In this document: piece by piece, positions 44,506 to 54,403 of the stretch
Layout of the letters: each line of letters begins with the position of its first letter
How positions within the stretch are numbered: position 1 is the first letter of the stretch
Assembly: GCA_963773585.1 (NCBI GenBank)
Contig: CAVZBR010000001.1
Span: forward strand, 868,001 to 932,000
DNA length: 64,000 bases
From: CAVXJN01 sp963773585
GTDB taxonomy: Bacteria; Pseudomonadota; Gammaproteobacteria; JASBUN01
Direction of reading: 5' to 3'
The notes under the pieces: model-generated
Told to the model about the DNA's origin: nothing
Seen by the model: only the letters and a program-made list of their open reading frames with translations
Databases searched by the model: none
Position numbers and translations under genes: made by a program

Positions 44506-45078
44506 CTAGTGGCTTTTGGCTTTCAGCTGGTCACGCAGCCCGGGCAGCGGATACCCCATGGCGTATGCCTTGTCGGCGTGCTTGCGGGCTTCGTCAATTT
44601 GGTTCAGCTCGACGAGCGCAAGCCCGAGGTTGTAATGAGCTTCCGCGAGGTTGTCGTTCAGCTCAAGCGCCTTGCGGTATTTTTCAACGGCCTCCTTGAT
44701 GCGTCCGGTTCGATGCAGCTGAATGCCGTACAGCATCCAGGTCTGAGCGGAGCCGGGATAAAGTTGCACGGCATGTTCATAGTAATGATCGGCTTCTTTC
44801 GGGCTACCCATGCGCCTGGTGATTTCGGTCGCCAACGAAAGCGCCTGCGGATGATTCGGAAAATAGGCGAGTACGAATTCGACGTCGCCGAGCGCCCATT
44901 TCAGTTGTCCCCGGTGCTGCATTTTTTCGCGCGCGGGGGGCAAGTGGTAGCTTTCGACCATATGAAGCAGCTTTTCGCTGTGGTCGCTGCTGTAGTAGTT
45001 GTGCGGTGACACAGCAGCAACGCTTACGGCAGGGCCAATTAGGATCAGGAATATTATCGATCTATAAAACGTATACAT
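44506..45078 (-). CDS. Small secreted TPR protein
   Basis: A 190-residue protein with a signal peptide (FYRSIIFLILIGPAVSVAA) and about four tetratricopeptide units, clear in DHYYEHAVQLYPGSAQTW, EAVEKYRKALELNDNLAEAH and EARKHADKAYAMGYPLP. The start at 45078 has GGTGAG close upstream; 45090 and 45153 are possible. It is the only minus-strand gene between 19 and 57 kb and is divergent from a glycosyltransferase. It probably acts as a periplasmic adaptor for the polymer machinery. No closer family can be named. Confidence 0.8.
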   Translation of the reverse strand: MYTFYRSIIFLILIGPAVSVAAVSPHNYYSSDHSEKLLHMVESYHLPPAREKMQHRGQLKWALGDVEFVLAYFPNHPQALSLATEITRRMGSPKEADHYYEHAVQLYPGSAQTWMLYGIQLHRTGRIKEAVEKYRKALELNDNLAEAHYNLGLALVELNQIDEARKHADKAYAMGYPLPGLRDQLKAKSH

Positions 45079-45117
45079 ACGGCTCACCATCGTTGAGATC
45101 GTCGGAGTTATAACAGG

Positions 45118-46608
45118 GTGCACAGAACCAATACTAGTAGCATTGACGGACATGTTCGAGAATCAGATGCGATTCGAACCACCGTCCGCGGCGCCGCCGC
45201 CACCGTATTACTTGTGAGTACGGACTATCCGCCGTTGGCGGGCACGAACACCCGCCGCCTCGAGTCCTTTGCGCGTTTCCTTCCCGAGCACGGTTGGACG
45301 CCGCTGGTCCTGACTCTGGCGACCCAGGATATGGCGCTGATCGAGTCTGCATGGGGTGGGGATGGGTCTGTGGAGACATTCCGGGTGCCGAGTCCGGGGC
45401 TGCAGGCGACGGTGCGCAGACTGCGGCGCAAAAAGCCACAAGGCACCAAGGATGATCTGGAAGCCGGGACAGCTGGCCGCCGGGAGAAGGCCGCTAGCGC
45501 ACCAATGTGGAAAAGAGCCGGTGGGTTGCTCTGGAGTGCTGTGGTGCATGCGGAACGGGCCTGCTACGTGCCGGACCCGCGGCGTCTTTGGGCTGCGGCG
45601 GCCACCCGAGCTGCGGTGCGTCTAGCGCGAACTCGACGAATCGACGCCGTTGTCACCAGTTCGCCGCCGTTTTCGGCGCACTTCGTCGGGCTGGCGCTGC
45701 AGCGGCAATTCGGGATCCCATGGATCGCCGATTTTCGCGATCTATGGGTAGGGCGCCCTTTCCGCAATCTGCCGTACCGCTGGCAACATTTTTTCGACCG
45801 TCGGTATGAAGCAGCAGTGGTACGCAAATGCGATCGCTTGGTTCTCGCCTCCCCGGGCTGGGAGCCGATTCTGGCCAAGCGGTATGGTAGCTCGATAAGC
45901 GAAAAGGTGCGGGTGCTCACAAACGGTTTTGATAGAAGCCTGCTGGAAGAAAGCCAGCGCTGCCAGCACCCGACCCCAACCATGTCGGGAACGCTGACCA
46001 TACTCTATACCGGTGCGATCCACGAAGGCGAAAGCCCGATGCCGGTAGCGCGTGCGCTCGTTGCTGTTGCTCGCAAGATCGGCGTTGAGCGCGTTCGCGC
46101 AAGGATACAAGTGAAGTTGATCGGGCCTGGCGCCGAAGATTGGGACCACCTGCGAACGCTTTTGACAGAAGAGGGTCTGGACGGAACGGTGCAATTCCTT
46201 GGCGTAATGTCACACAGGGAATGTCTCAAACAGCAACAGGAGGCCGACGTGCTGATGATTCTGTCGGCGCCTCCGCATGACGAAACGATTCGCGGAAAAT
46301 CATTTGAATATATGGCCACGGGCAAACCGATTCTCGCACTTTTACCCGACAAGTCGGTGCAGGCCGATATATTGGAGCCGTCTGGCCTGGCGACCGTCGT
46401 GCGGCACGGCGACGTTGAAGGATGCGCCCAGGTGCTGGAGCGTTTCATTGTCGAGGGGCTTCCAGTGCTCGAGCCGAAATGGGATTACATCATGCGTTTC
46501 GAGCGTCGTGAATTGACCGGAACGTTCGCCGAGATTTTGAACGAATGCGCGGGCGCGTCCCGCTCGAACGAAAACCGCGGTACCGCCATGCAGGGCCTGG
46601 ACGTATGA
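45118..46608 (+). CDS. Glycosyltransferase family 4 protein
   Basis: A 496-residue GT-B transferase. The N-terminal fold starts TVLLVSTDYPPLAGTNTRRLES, followed by a charged insertion (about 110-145). The core has PWIADFRDLWVGRPF, VLTNGFDRSLLEE and the donor half LTILYTGAIHEGESP with SFEYMATGKPILALLP. The GTG start at 45118 adds about 27 polar residues before the fold and is uncertain. The stop overlaps the ATG of the sulfotransferase gene (ATGA), which suggests the two act on the same part of the polymer. Donor unknown. Confidence 0.83.
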   Translation: MHRTNTSSIDGHVRESDAIRTTVRGAAATVLLVSTDYPPLAGTNTRRLESFARFLPEHGWTPLVLTLATQDMALIESAWGGDGSVETFRVPSPGLQATVRRLRRKKPQGTKDDLEAGTAGRREKAASAPMWKRAGGLLWSAVVHAERACYVPDPRRLWAAAATRAAVRLARTRRIDAVVTSSPPFSAHFVGLALQRQFGIPWIADFRDLWVGRPFRNLPYRWQHFFDRRYEAAVVRKCDRLVLASPGWEPILAKRYGSSISEKVRVLTNGFDRSLLEESQRCQHPTPTMSGTLTILYTGAIHEGESPMPVARALVAVARKIGVERVRARIQVKLIGPGAEDWDHLRTLLTEEGLDGTVQFLGVMSHRECLKQQQEADVLMILSAPPHDETIRGKSFEYMATGKPILALLPDKSVQADILEPSGLATVVRHGDVEGCAQVLERFIVEGLPVLEPKWDYIMRFERRELTGTFAEILNECAGASRSNENRGTAMQGLDV

Positions 46609-47516
46609 AGGCGAGCGCACTGGAAAACACAAGTGGTAATGTATCGATGGTAAGCAAAACCGATAGACCGTTATTAGGGTATTTTGGACACCACAAATGC
46701 GGAAGTACCTGGTTCCAGGTGATTTGCGGAGAAGTCTGCCGAGAACTGAAGCTCGAATACCGCATCGTCTACCGTGCCCAGCACGTAAATAACGACCTCA
46801 AAAGCTTTGTCGAGCGGAACGAACTCGATTTTGTCGCGTACAACAACGCCGACTACCGCCAAGTACAGATGCTTGGGCCGTTGAAGGGATTTCACGTCGT
46901 TCGAGACCCCAGGGATATTTGCGTTTCCGCATACTTTTCGCACAAACACAGCCACGAGGTCACAAAATGGCCGGCCATGCAAAAGCATCGTGCGCAGCTT
47001 CAGGACGTTTCCGAGGAAGAGGGGATTTTGCTGGAAATCGACTGGCTGACCGAGCATTTCGACGAAATGCGTTCGTGGCCGCGAGAGGTTGACGGCATGC
47101 TGCAGCTCAAAATGGAAGATCTTACGACGTCTCCTTATCAGGAGATGCTGAAGGTCTTCGAATTTTTGGACCTGGTGGATGAGCAGGACTTTACCGCACG
47201 TAAACGTGCGAATTACTTCCTTTCGAAGCTCGCGCGGAAACTGGAGCATGTTTGCAGTAACAAAGTTTCGATTCCCTACGCGCTGCGGCGCGTGCCCGCT
47301 GAGCGCTTTTTAGGCCTGCTTTGGGAGCACGATTTTTCCCGCAAGACGAAGGGGCGAAAATTGGGGGAGGAAGACGTGAAAAGTCATTATCGAAAAGGAC
47401 AGGCGGGCGATTGGCGGAACCATTTCACGCCACGTCACGTGGAATATTTCAAGGAAAAGTGCAATGACCTCCTTTTGCACTATGGATATGAGCTGACTCC
47501 CGATTGGGCGTTGTGA
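46605..47516 (+). CDS. PAPS-dependent sulfotransferase
   Basis: A 303-residue cytoplasmic sulfotransferase. The 5'-phosphosulfate loop is FGHHKCGSTWFQ (about residues 27-38), and the 3'-phosphate motif is VVRDPRDICVSAYFSHKHS. LQLKMEDLTTSPYQEMLKVFEFL and the C-terminal YRKGQAGDWRNHFTP box complete the Sulfotransfer_1 pattern. Members move sulfate from PAPS to a hydroxyl; sugar O-sulfation is likely here. The ATG at 46605 overlaps the glycosyltransferase stop by four bases; the frame opens at 46545. A second, distinct sulfotransferase lies at 57906. Confidence 0.87.
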   Translation: MKASALENTSGNVSMVSKTDRPLLGYFGHHKCGSTWFQVICGEVCRELKLEYRIVYRAQHVNNDLKSFVERNELDFVAYNNADYRQVQMLGPLKGFHVVRDPRDICVSAYFSHKHSHEVTKWPAMQKHRAQLQDVSEEEGILLEIDWLTEHFDEMRSWPREVDGMLQLKMEDLTTSPYQEMLKVFEFLDLVDEQDFTARKRANYFLSKLARKLEHVCSNKVSIPYALRRVPAERFLGLLWEHDFSRKTKGRKLGEEDVKSHYRKGQAGDWRNHFTPRHVEYFKEKCNDLLLHYGYELTPDWAL

Positions 47517-47589
47517 ACAGAATCTGGTCTCGCGCGGAGCAAATGGAGTCAGAAAAAAATAAACAGGATGTTAACCCCAGGGTAATGCT

Positions 47590-50121
47590 ATGAGAAAAAT
47601 TGGATTCGTATTGATGTTGCTCGTGAGTTTTGCTGCAACTGCCGGGGATTTCAATGCCACTTGCGGCGCGCCTGTGCGCAACGTCGATTCGGTGCAGATA
47701 ATTTGGGAAGGGCGTGGCGCTAGCGATCCTCAGAATTACGGTCACGGATGGTTTTCTATGCGCGCGATCGATTCGGATCATGTGATGCCGTGGGGTGGCC
47801 ACAGTCACAATGCCCGGGGAAACAATTCTGTGCGTATTTACGATGTTGCCGCGAATAGCTGGCGAATGGTCCACCCGGACGTTGGTCAGGAATATGACCG
47901 TAAAGCCAAGACCTGGTCGGGTGCTGCCAAAAAAGCGTTCTGTCCTGATGATCCAGAAGGATGCAAGATTGTGACGAATCGGGACAATCATATTCAATGG
48001 TTCATTCCCGATCGTCATGAAATGGTAGTAATCGGAAAACCGGCCGGCGATGTAATGTACGGCGGTGTCTATAATACAAAGTTGCAGAAGTGGACAGTGG
48101 CTTGGCGTAACTTTTCAGACGTCGGAAGCCAGGGATATTTGAAAGTTCCCGCCGATTTGAAGGAAAGCGACACCTGGTCGATGAATCCAGCGCATGCTTG
48201 GGTCGACCCCGATGGCCCCGGCGGCAGTCCCGGCTACGGAATCGCTTATGGGGGGAACATTTACGGTTCGCCGCGTAATTGGATGTGGGTGTTGAGTCCG
48301 TCGTCGGATCCAAAGTTCAAATTCGAGATGACACGACTTCGCGGCAATACCCCGGGAATATTTTCGCACAATCGAAATGGAGCGGTTGGAGCCGGGTCTT
48401 GCTTTTACATGTTCGGCGGACGTTCGAACAGCAAAGGCGGCAGTGATGCCGTTTGGCGGTATAGCGTCAAAACGAAAGAATGGAAGCAGATGGCGCCGAT
48501 GCCCCGCCCCGGACAATGGAATGCGGCGGCTTATGACCCCGCTACCAATCGCGTAGTTGTAGTGTCCGGTGGCTCGCGGCGCTCAGTATATCTGTATGAC
48601 TTGGAAAATGACGCTTGGGAGGACATCAGCGATCAGGTGCCGATGCCACCTGCATCACAGCCAACGATCGCCCATGCATATGGGCGATATTTGGTCATGG
48701 CAAGAGAGTGGCACGACGAAGATCCGCAAGCCAAAAAGGAAACCAACCGTATTTATCGCTTCATTGTTGCCGCTAAGACGTACAAGAAACCCAAGATCAC
48801 GGCCATCTCCATGCCCGAGGGCGCGAAGGGCAACAGTTACAACAAAGCGCCGGCGCAATCGGCCAAGCACATGTCTTGGGCCTATGATCCAGTGAATCAC
48901 CGATATTACAGCGCCGGCGGCGACTATGGCGGTAATCCGGGTATGCAATCGTACCGTCAGGAAATTTGGTCCTGGGAGCCGGAAACCAATAAATGGCGCA
49001 AAGAGCTCGGATACTGCGTACCGGACGGCCAAGTCAGTTGGATGCATCCTGACGTCATTGGATGGAATTTCGATCCGTCGCGCCAAGGATTCTGGTTTAC
49101 GCCGGGTATGATGCCTTCTGGCGAAAAGTCGTGCGACAAGGGAACCTACTATCGCTGGCAGGTGCTTTTTTTTGACCCCAAGTCCGGAAAATTTACGCGT
49201 CCGCCGCAGCCGCCTCCGGAGGATTATCCTGGAAACACGGTCACCAGAAAACATCCGCTCGGGGGGGACCCGAATTATTTTTCAGCTTACCTGCCGGTTG
49301 AAGATGCGCTTTTTCGAATTGGCGCAAAGAAGGTAGCGATCTTCGATATAAAGTCTGGAAAGTGGAACGTAAGTACTCATAATGGCGGCGAATTCAGGGG
49401 TGGGCTGAATTTCCGGTTCACGAGGCCGCAGGTGGTCGGCCGTGATGTGTATGTGAACGATGCTAAACGTGGCCGGTTATTCAGGTTTAATCTCGACGAC
49501 AAGCATCTGCACTTGGTGGATGAATCGGCGGCGAGTGGGTTTGCTTACGGTCGTGAATTGATTACGTTCCCGGGGTGGGTGCGGCCGGAACATCATGACC
49601 TCGAGATATATGATCTCGTCACCGGAACAACCGCCACGGCGCCGGTGCGTACTCCCGATGTTATGGAAGACGACTATGGCACTTCCTGGACTGTCAGTAA
49701 ACAGCGCAAGGAAATGTTCGTGTTCGGGCAGCAGAAGAAATGGGGAACATGGTTCAGCAAATTTTACTTGATTGACCTCTCGTTTCTTCCTACTCCCGGA
49801 TTGTATACCCCAAGAACGTCACAGCCGATATCGTCCCCGCCCGCAGGTGCGGCGGTCGATGCGGCGCCACAGCAGACCCATCAAGGTGCCGAACCCAGGC
49901 CGGCGGCACAGGTCAGTAAGGCGCAGCCTGTCCCTATGACAAAAAGGAAAGCAGAGGAAAGCGCACGGGTCGAATCGAGGGAAATTCAACCTACTGTGAA
50001 ACCTAGCGCGGAAACGTCGATCAGGCCAAGCGCTCCAGCAACCGACGCTGACAAGTCATACCATCTGCCTCCGGCTGCGCAATATAGAGATGATTTTGAA
50101 GAGCAACTCAGAAACCGGTAA
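47590..50121 (+). CDS. Secreted Kelch-type beta-propeller protein of unknown function
   Basis: An 843-residue protein with a clean signal peptide (GFVLMLLVSFAATAG). Kelch-like blades recur, such as CFYMFGGRSNSKGGSDAVWR, NAAAYDPATNRVVVVSGGS and MSWAYDPVNHRYYSAGGD. The last 110 residues are a Pro/Ala/Gln-rich linker, followed by a charged tail (AAQYRDDFEEQLRNR). The fold could bind or modify sugars, as in galactose-oxidase-type proteins, but I cannot identify the copper ligands. It starts 73 bases after the sulfotransferase gene, inside the variable polymer region. It may be a polymer-binding or -modifying protein at the surface. Function unknown. Confidence 0.78.
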   Translation: MRKIGFVLMLLVSFAATAGDFNATCGAPVRNVDSVQIIWEGRGASDPQNYGHGWFSMRAIDSDHVMPWGGHSHNARGNNSVRIYDVAANSWRMVHPDVGQEYDRKAKTWSGAAKKAFCPDDPEGCKIVTNRDNHIQWFIPDRHEMVVIGKPAGDVMYGGVYNTKLQKWTVAWRNFSDVGSQGYLKVPADLKESDTWSMNPAHAWVDPDGPGGSPGYGIAYGGNIYGSPRNWMWVLSPSSDPKFKFEMTRLRGNTPGIFSHNRNGAVGAGSCFYMFGGRSNSKGGSDAVWRYSVKTKEWKQMAPMPRPGQWNAAAYDPATNRVVVVSGGSRRSVYLYDLENDAWEDISDQVPMPPASQPTIAHAYGRYLVMAREWHDEDPQAKKETNRIYRFIVAAKTYKKPKITAISMPEGAKGNSYNKAPAQSAKHMSWAYDPVNHRYYSAGGDYGGNPGMQSYRQEIWSWEPETNKWRKELGYCVPDGQVSWMHPDVIGWNFDPSRQGFWFTPGMMPSGEKSCDKGTYYRWQVLFFDPKSGKFTRPPQPPPEDYPGNTVTRKHPLGGDPNYFSAYLPVEDALFRIGAKKVAIFDIKSGKWNVSTHNGGEFRGGLNFRFTRPQVVGRDVYVNDAKRGRLFRFNLDDKHLHLVDESAASGFAYGRELITFPGWVRPEHHDLEIYDLVTGTTATAPVRTPDVMEDDYGTSWTVSKQRKEMFVFGQQKKWGTWFSKFYLIDLSFLPTPGLYTPRTSQPISSPPAGAAVDAAPQQTHQGAEPRPAAQVSKAQPVPMTKRKAEESARVESREIQPTVKPSAETSIRPSAPATDADKSYHLPPAAQYRDDFEEQLRNR

Positions 50122-50235
50122 GCGTTTGGACGTTAAATCGAAGAAGCAATCAGCAGAAAAACTCTGCGATGCTGACTCCTCAGCGGGCTTTATCGATACT
50201 GTGTGGCACAAGTCACCACTCGCCAAGTATCCCCA

Positions 50236-51480
50236 ATGACGCAAGCAATCCGTAGTTCCGTTTCCGCCACCGCAGCACACGATAGCGAGGCGCCTTCTCT
50301 GCGCGTGCTAGTGATTTGCGATCGCTATCCGTATCCCCTTTACAACGGCCAAAACCTGAGAATCTTTCATTATGTGCGTCATCTAAGTAAGCACCATCGT
50401 TTCGATCTTCTCTGTTACGGTGATGGAGACGCGCCTGAAGAAATCCGTGATATGTTCGGTTCGATCCGGGCTTTTCCTGCACCTAAATCAGAAAAGGGGT
50501 CGCTCGCGAGCCGGTTAGGCACCGCGTTCCGACCGTCCCAAATGATGTCGGAAAGTCCTGAGTTCCGCGCCCACTTGGCACAGCGGCTTGCCTGTGATGG
50601 GTACGATCTTGTTTGGATGTCGGGCTGGGATACTGTAATCAGTGTGCCGCGACCTTGCCCCGTCCCTTTGCTCGCCGATATCGTTGACGACGGAGTCCTG
50701 GAGCACTGGCGGGAATTCAAATCTCGACATGGCTTGAGGCGCCGATTACGGGCCGCCAAGCGACTTATCGACAACATTCTCATGGAACGATATTTTTTCG
50801 CACCGGCAGACGCGTGCTTGGTGGTGTCGGAACGCGACGCTGGCACGTTTTCGCGCGTCTGTCCGCGCACGCCGGTCCGCGTCATTCAAAACGGTGTGGA
50901 CGAGGAAATATTCCGCCCGTTGGGAGGCGCTCAGGACTCGGCCACGGTCATATTCGAAGGTTCAATGGAATTTCCTCCAAACGTCGATGCTGCCCGGTAT
51001 TTGGTCACGGAAATCTTGCCCATTGTGAAACGTCAAGTGCCGCAAGTGCGCGTCGTTTTAGTGGGCCGAGACCCGGCTCCCGAAGTAAAAGCACTTGCGT
51101 CAGAAAACGTGCAAGTGACCGGATTCGTAGATGACGTACGCCCGTACTTGGACTCGGCTACGATATTCGTATGTCCCATGAGAAAGGGCGCAGGCATCAA
51201 AAACAAGCTGCTACAAGCTTGGTCGATGGGGAAACCAGTGGTCGCGTCGGCCACCGCCACCGGCGGCCTTGAGGTCCGTGAAGGAGAAAATATTCTGGTG
51301 CGGAATGGCGCGGATGCCATCGCAGCCGCAATCGTCGAATTGCTGCGTGATCCGAAGCGCAGGAAAGCAATGGGCACGGCAGCGCGCGAAAGCGTGCTCG
51401 CGCATTATACCTGGGCGCGCAAGGCGACGGAGCTCGAGGCTCTGATGCGTTTCGTTTCCACCAGCAGATCTGAAGGTTAA
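50236..51480 (+). CDS. Glycosyltransferase family 4 protein
   Basis: A roughly 414-residue GT-B transferase. The start of the fold is LRVLVICDRYPYPLYNGQNLRIFH, like the TIGR03087 type at 34655. The donor half has RVIQNGVDEEIFRP, ATVIFEGSMEFPPNVDAARY and FVCPMRKGAGIKNKLLQAWSM. ATG 50236 was chosen over GTG 50203 because the extra residues match nothing; neither has a strong ribosome site. A short inverted repeat (GCTGA/TCAGC) lies upstream at 50171-50184. It is followed by the O-ligase gene three bases on. Confidence 0.84.
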   Translation: MTQAIRSSVSATAAHDSEAPSLRVLVICDRYPYPLYNGQNLRIFHYVRHLSKHHRFDLLCYGDGDAPEEIRDMFGSIRAFPAPKSEKGSLASRLGTAFRPSQMMSESPEFRAHLAQRLACDGYDLVWMSGWDTVISVPRPCPVPLLADIVDDGVLEHWREFKSRHGLRRRLRAAKRLIDNILMERYFFAPADACLVVSERDAGTFSRVCPRTPVRVIQNGVDEEIFRPLGGAQDSATVIFEGSMEFPPNVDAARYLVTEILPIVKRQVPQVRVVLVGRDPAPEVKALASENVQVTGFVDDVRPYLDSATIFVCPMRKGAGIKNKLLQAWSMGKPVVASATATGGLEVREGENILVRNGADAIAAAIVELLRDPKRRKAMGTAARESVLAHYTWARKATELEALMRFVSTSRSEG

Positions 51481-51483
51481 GTC

Positions 51484-52809
51484 ATGGGACTACGAGACAT
51501 ATTGCTGTTGGTGGTGCTGGCGGGTTTGATCCCACTGGCATTTTTCCGGCCGTGGACGGGCGTCCTCACCTGGGCGTGGCTCGGTCTCATGAACCCACAT
51601 AAATTATCTTGGAATGTGCAGCAATATCCTGTGGCGATGGCGGTCGCGGTCGCCACGTTGACCGGCCTACTTTTCACACAGGACCGGAAATCCATACCTT
51701 GGACCCGGGAAATGATCCTTCTACTACTCCTTGCGGCGCATATGACCATTACCACGCTCTTCGCATGGTATCCGGAACTGGCATGGCTGCAATGGGATAA
51801 GGTCATGAAAATCCTTCTGTTTGCCGCTATCACACCCATGTTGATTTACGGTAGAACCCGGATCCGCCTGTTCGTGCTGGTCATTGTATTTTCGCTCGGT
51901 TTCTACGGCTTCAAGGGGGGGATATTTTCGATCGCGACCGGCGGCCAGTTCAAAGTCTGGGGTCCTGAAAACTCGTTCATTGGCGATAACAATTCCATTG
52001 GGCTCGCCATGACAATGATCCTGCCCTTGGTGCTGGAGGTGGCGCGTGAGGAGGCGAACAAATATTTGCGGTGGCTTTTGTACGCTACGTTTTGGCTAAC
52101 AATTCCCGCCATTCTGTTCACTTATTCCCGCGGTGCATTCTTGGCTCTGGCGGTGGTACTGCTGGCGCTGTTCTGGCGTTACAAGGCGCGAATTTTCACG
52201 CTCGCTGCAGTGGTCCTGCTGGGCGGATTATTGCTGCAGAACTTCATCCCTTCCGCTTGGTTCAACCGGCAGGAAACCACCCTTGACTACACGGAAGACA
52301 ACTCGGCGATGCAGCGTATCCAGGCTTGGAGTGTTTCGAAAAACATTGCGTTGGAAAATCCGGTTACGGGCGCTGGATTCAATTTCGAAAACGGAGCCGT
52401 GGACGGGGTATGGCTGAGTTACGCCGATTTCCTCGGCGACTGGAACAACAGCGCGCGGGCCGCGCACAGCATCTATTTCCAGGTCTTAGGTCAACATGGT
52501 TTCGTCGGTCTGTTCCTGTTTGTGGCGCTCCTGCTGGGCACATTCTTTCGCCTGCGATCTCTTGGTCGTATGGAATACGATGCGGATGCGGCCTGGATCG
52601 GCCGTTACGCGAAGGGCATGCAGTTTTCATTGATCGGATATATCATCGCCGGCGCCTTCCTGAGTCTCGCCTATTTTGACCTCTTCTATACCTATGTAGC
52701 GCTGTCCGCAATATTGACCCGGGAGTCGATTCGGGTGCGAGAGAGCGTGCAAGACGTGCGCGCGGAGTATTTGGCTCATGAAGGGCCGCACGCGCTGGAT
52801 CGTAACTGA
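51484..52809 (+). CDS. Exosortase A-associated putative O-glycosylation ligase/polymerase (Wzy_C family)
   Basis: A 441-residue inner-membrane protein with about ten to twelve helices. It opens with ILLLVVLAGLIPLAFFRPWTG, then WLGLMNPHKLSW, the usual start of TIGR03097. The periplasmic loop region has SAMQRIQAWSV and the conserved AHSIYFQVLGQHGFVGLFLF, the Wzy_C signature. Members join or transfer lipid-linked sugar chains; in XrtA systems they are thought to ligate glycan to protein or act as polymerase. It lies between a glycosyltransferase and the flippase, as in Wzx/Wzy loci. Confidence 0.9.
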   Translation: MGLRDILLLVVLAGLIPLAFFRPWTGVLTWAWLGLMNPHKLSWNVQQYPVAMAVAVATLTGLLFTQDRKSIPWTREMILLLLLAAHMTITTLFAWYPELAWLQWDKVMKILLFAAITPMLIYGRTRIRLFVLVIVFSLGFYGFKGGIFSIATGGQFKVWGPENSFIGDNNSIGLAMTMILPLVLEVAREEANKYLRWLLYATFWLTIPAILFTYSRGAFLALAVVLLALFWRYKARIFTLAAVVLLGGLLLQNFIPSAWFNRQETTLDYTEDNSAMQRIQAWSVSKNIALENPVTGAGFNFENGAVDGVWLSYADFLGDWNNSARAAHSIYFQVLGQHGFVGLFLFVALLLGTFFRLRSLGRMEYDADAAWIGRYAKGMQFSLIGYIIAGAFLSLAYFDLFYTYVALSAILTRESIRVRESVQDVRAEYLAHEGPHALDRN

Positions 52810-52871
52810 ACTTCGTCGCTACCTGTGAATGCCGCCCGAAAAAAGCTGGCGAGGACCGCAACTATGGCTGT

Positions 52872-54368
52872 ATGCCACGTGGAGTTTATATAAAGTTGGA
52901 AAATCTAGGCGGTAAAATTGCACGCGGCGCCACTTGGATGGTGGTCTTGCGCATGTTCGTACGCGGAATTGGCCTGGTCAGCACCATCATTTTGGCGCGG
53001 CTGCTGGTTCCGGCGGATTTTGGCGTAATCGCCCTCGCCATGTCCTTGTATGCCGTCATCGACATTCTCGGCGCGTTCAATTTCGAAACCGCTATTATTC
53101 AAACGCAGCGAACGGAACGGGCATATTACGATACCGGATGGACACTGAACGTTATCTACGGCGTTTTTGCGGCCGCCCTGCTGGTCGCATTGGCGAAGCC
53201 AGCCGCTTTGTTCTTCAACGAAACCCGCATTACCGACGTGATATATGTATTAGCGGCGATTGCTTTCATTACCCGAATCGAAAACATCGGCATCTTGGAA
53301 TTTCGCAGAGAATTGCAAATGTCGAAACTGTTCTGGCTTCAAGTGACCCGGAAGCTGGCGAGTTTTTTAGCGACGGTTACGCTCGCGATCATCTACAAAA
53401 GCTATTGGGCGCTTGTGGCGGGGATGGTGGTTGGCGCGCTCGTGCGAGTCGTCTCGACGTTCGTGGTTCATCCGTATCGACCCCGCTTCTCGATTGAGAA
53501 GACCAGAGAGCTATTTGGATTCTCGAAGTGGGTGCTCGTGTCCAGCATCTTTACGTTCATAAATCGAAAAGCGGACGATCTAGCGGTAGGAAAATTTCTC
53601 GGAGTCGGTCCACTCGGAATTTATACGATCGCATACGAATTATCCAATCTCACGGCCACGGAACTCGTGGCCCCTATTACCCACGCACTGTTTCCGGGGT
53701 ATTCAAAAGTAGCGTCTGAGCCAGTTGCGCTTAAATGGTACTACTTGCGCACGGTCTCCGTGATGGCACTGATCGCATTTCCGGTGGCGGGCGGCATTGC
53801 GTTAGTTGCAGACGATCTCGTAAAGGTTGTGCTGGGCGAAAAATGGATTGCAGCCGTTCCGGTAATTCACGTCCTCGCCGCCAACGGTGCAATCGCGGCT
53901 ACGTTCGCTCCTAACGGCAGCGTTCAAATGGCGCTCGGACGGCCACGCGTGAATGCTACGTTTCAAGCGGTCCGAGCAGTGTTATTGGTGATGATGTTGC
54001 TATTGCTCGTACCTACTTATGGGTTGATGGCGGCCGCATGGGCGCAATTCGCTGTGACGTGGATCATTGTACCGGCCAGCACGTATGTCGTTGCCAAGGA
54101 GTTGCAGCTTTCCAAGCATGACATTCGCAGGGCCATCTGGCGGCCGGCATTGGCTTCTGCGTTTATGGGCATTGCAGTTGCTGTGAGCAATCGATTTTGG
54201 ATAGGGCTTCCACCGTCGGTCGCGCTGCTCGGCCAAGCTATGATAGGCGCCGTAAGTTATGGATTCGTAGTGTACGTGCTTTGGCGCATGACCGGTTCGC
54301 CAAACGGCGCTGAAGGATATCTTTTGGATCGATTGCGAAGCATGAGCGGCCGGTTTGCGCACAGTTGA
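52872..54368 (+). CDS. Oligosaccharide flippase (Wzx/MATE-like)
   Basis: A 498-residue membrane protein with about fourteen hydrophobic helices. The N-terminal segment KIARGATWMVVLRMFVRGIGLV and IILARLLVPADFGVIALAMSL are typical of Polysacc_synt_2/Wzx proteins. Mid-protein motifs include LGVGPLGIYTIAYELSNL and FPGYSKVA. It should flip the lipid-linked repeat to the periplasmic side. It follows the O-ligase gene by 62 bases. The substrate cannot be predicted, as flippases vary. Start codon at 52872 has no strong ribosome site; a later start near 52890 is possible. Confidence 0.89.
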   Translation: MPRGVYIKLENLGGKIARGATWMVVLRMFVRGIGLVSTIILARLLVPADFGVIALAMSLYAVIDILGAFNFETAIIQTQRTERAYYDTGWTLNVIYGVFAAALLVALAKPAALFFNETRITDVIYVLAAIAFITRIENIGILEFRRELQMSKLFWLQVTRKLASFLATVTLAIIYKSYWALVAGMVVGALVRVVSTFVVHPYRPRFSIEKTRELFGFSKWVLVSSIFTFINRKADDLAVGKFLGVGPLGIYTIAYELSNLTATELVAPITHALFPGYSKVASEPVALKWYYLRTVSVMALIAFPVAGGIALVADDLVKVVLGEKWIAAVPVIHVLAANGAIAATFAPNGSVQMALGRPRVNATFQAVRAVLLVMMLLLLVPTYGLMAAAWAQFAVTWIIVPASTYVVAKELQLSKHDIRRAIWRPALASAFMGIAVAVSNRFWIGLPPSVALLGQAMIGAVSYGFVVYVLWRMTGSPNGAEGYLLDRLRSMSGRFAHS

Positions 54369-54403
54369 AGGCCTTGGCGTAGACGCTCATTGAGGGAGCG
54401 TAG

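Noticed and set aside
50171..50184. GCTGA/TCAGC hairpin after the Kelch gene as terminator
   Set aside because: The stem is short, and only a weak T-run follows; not enough to call a terminator.
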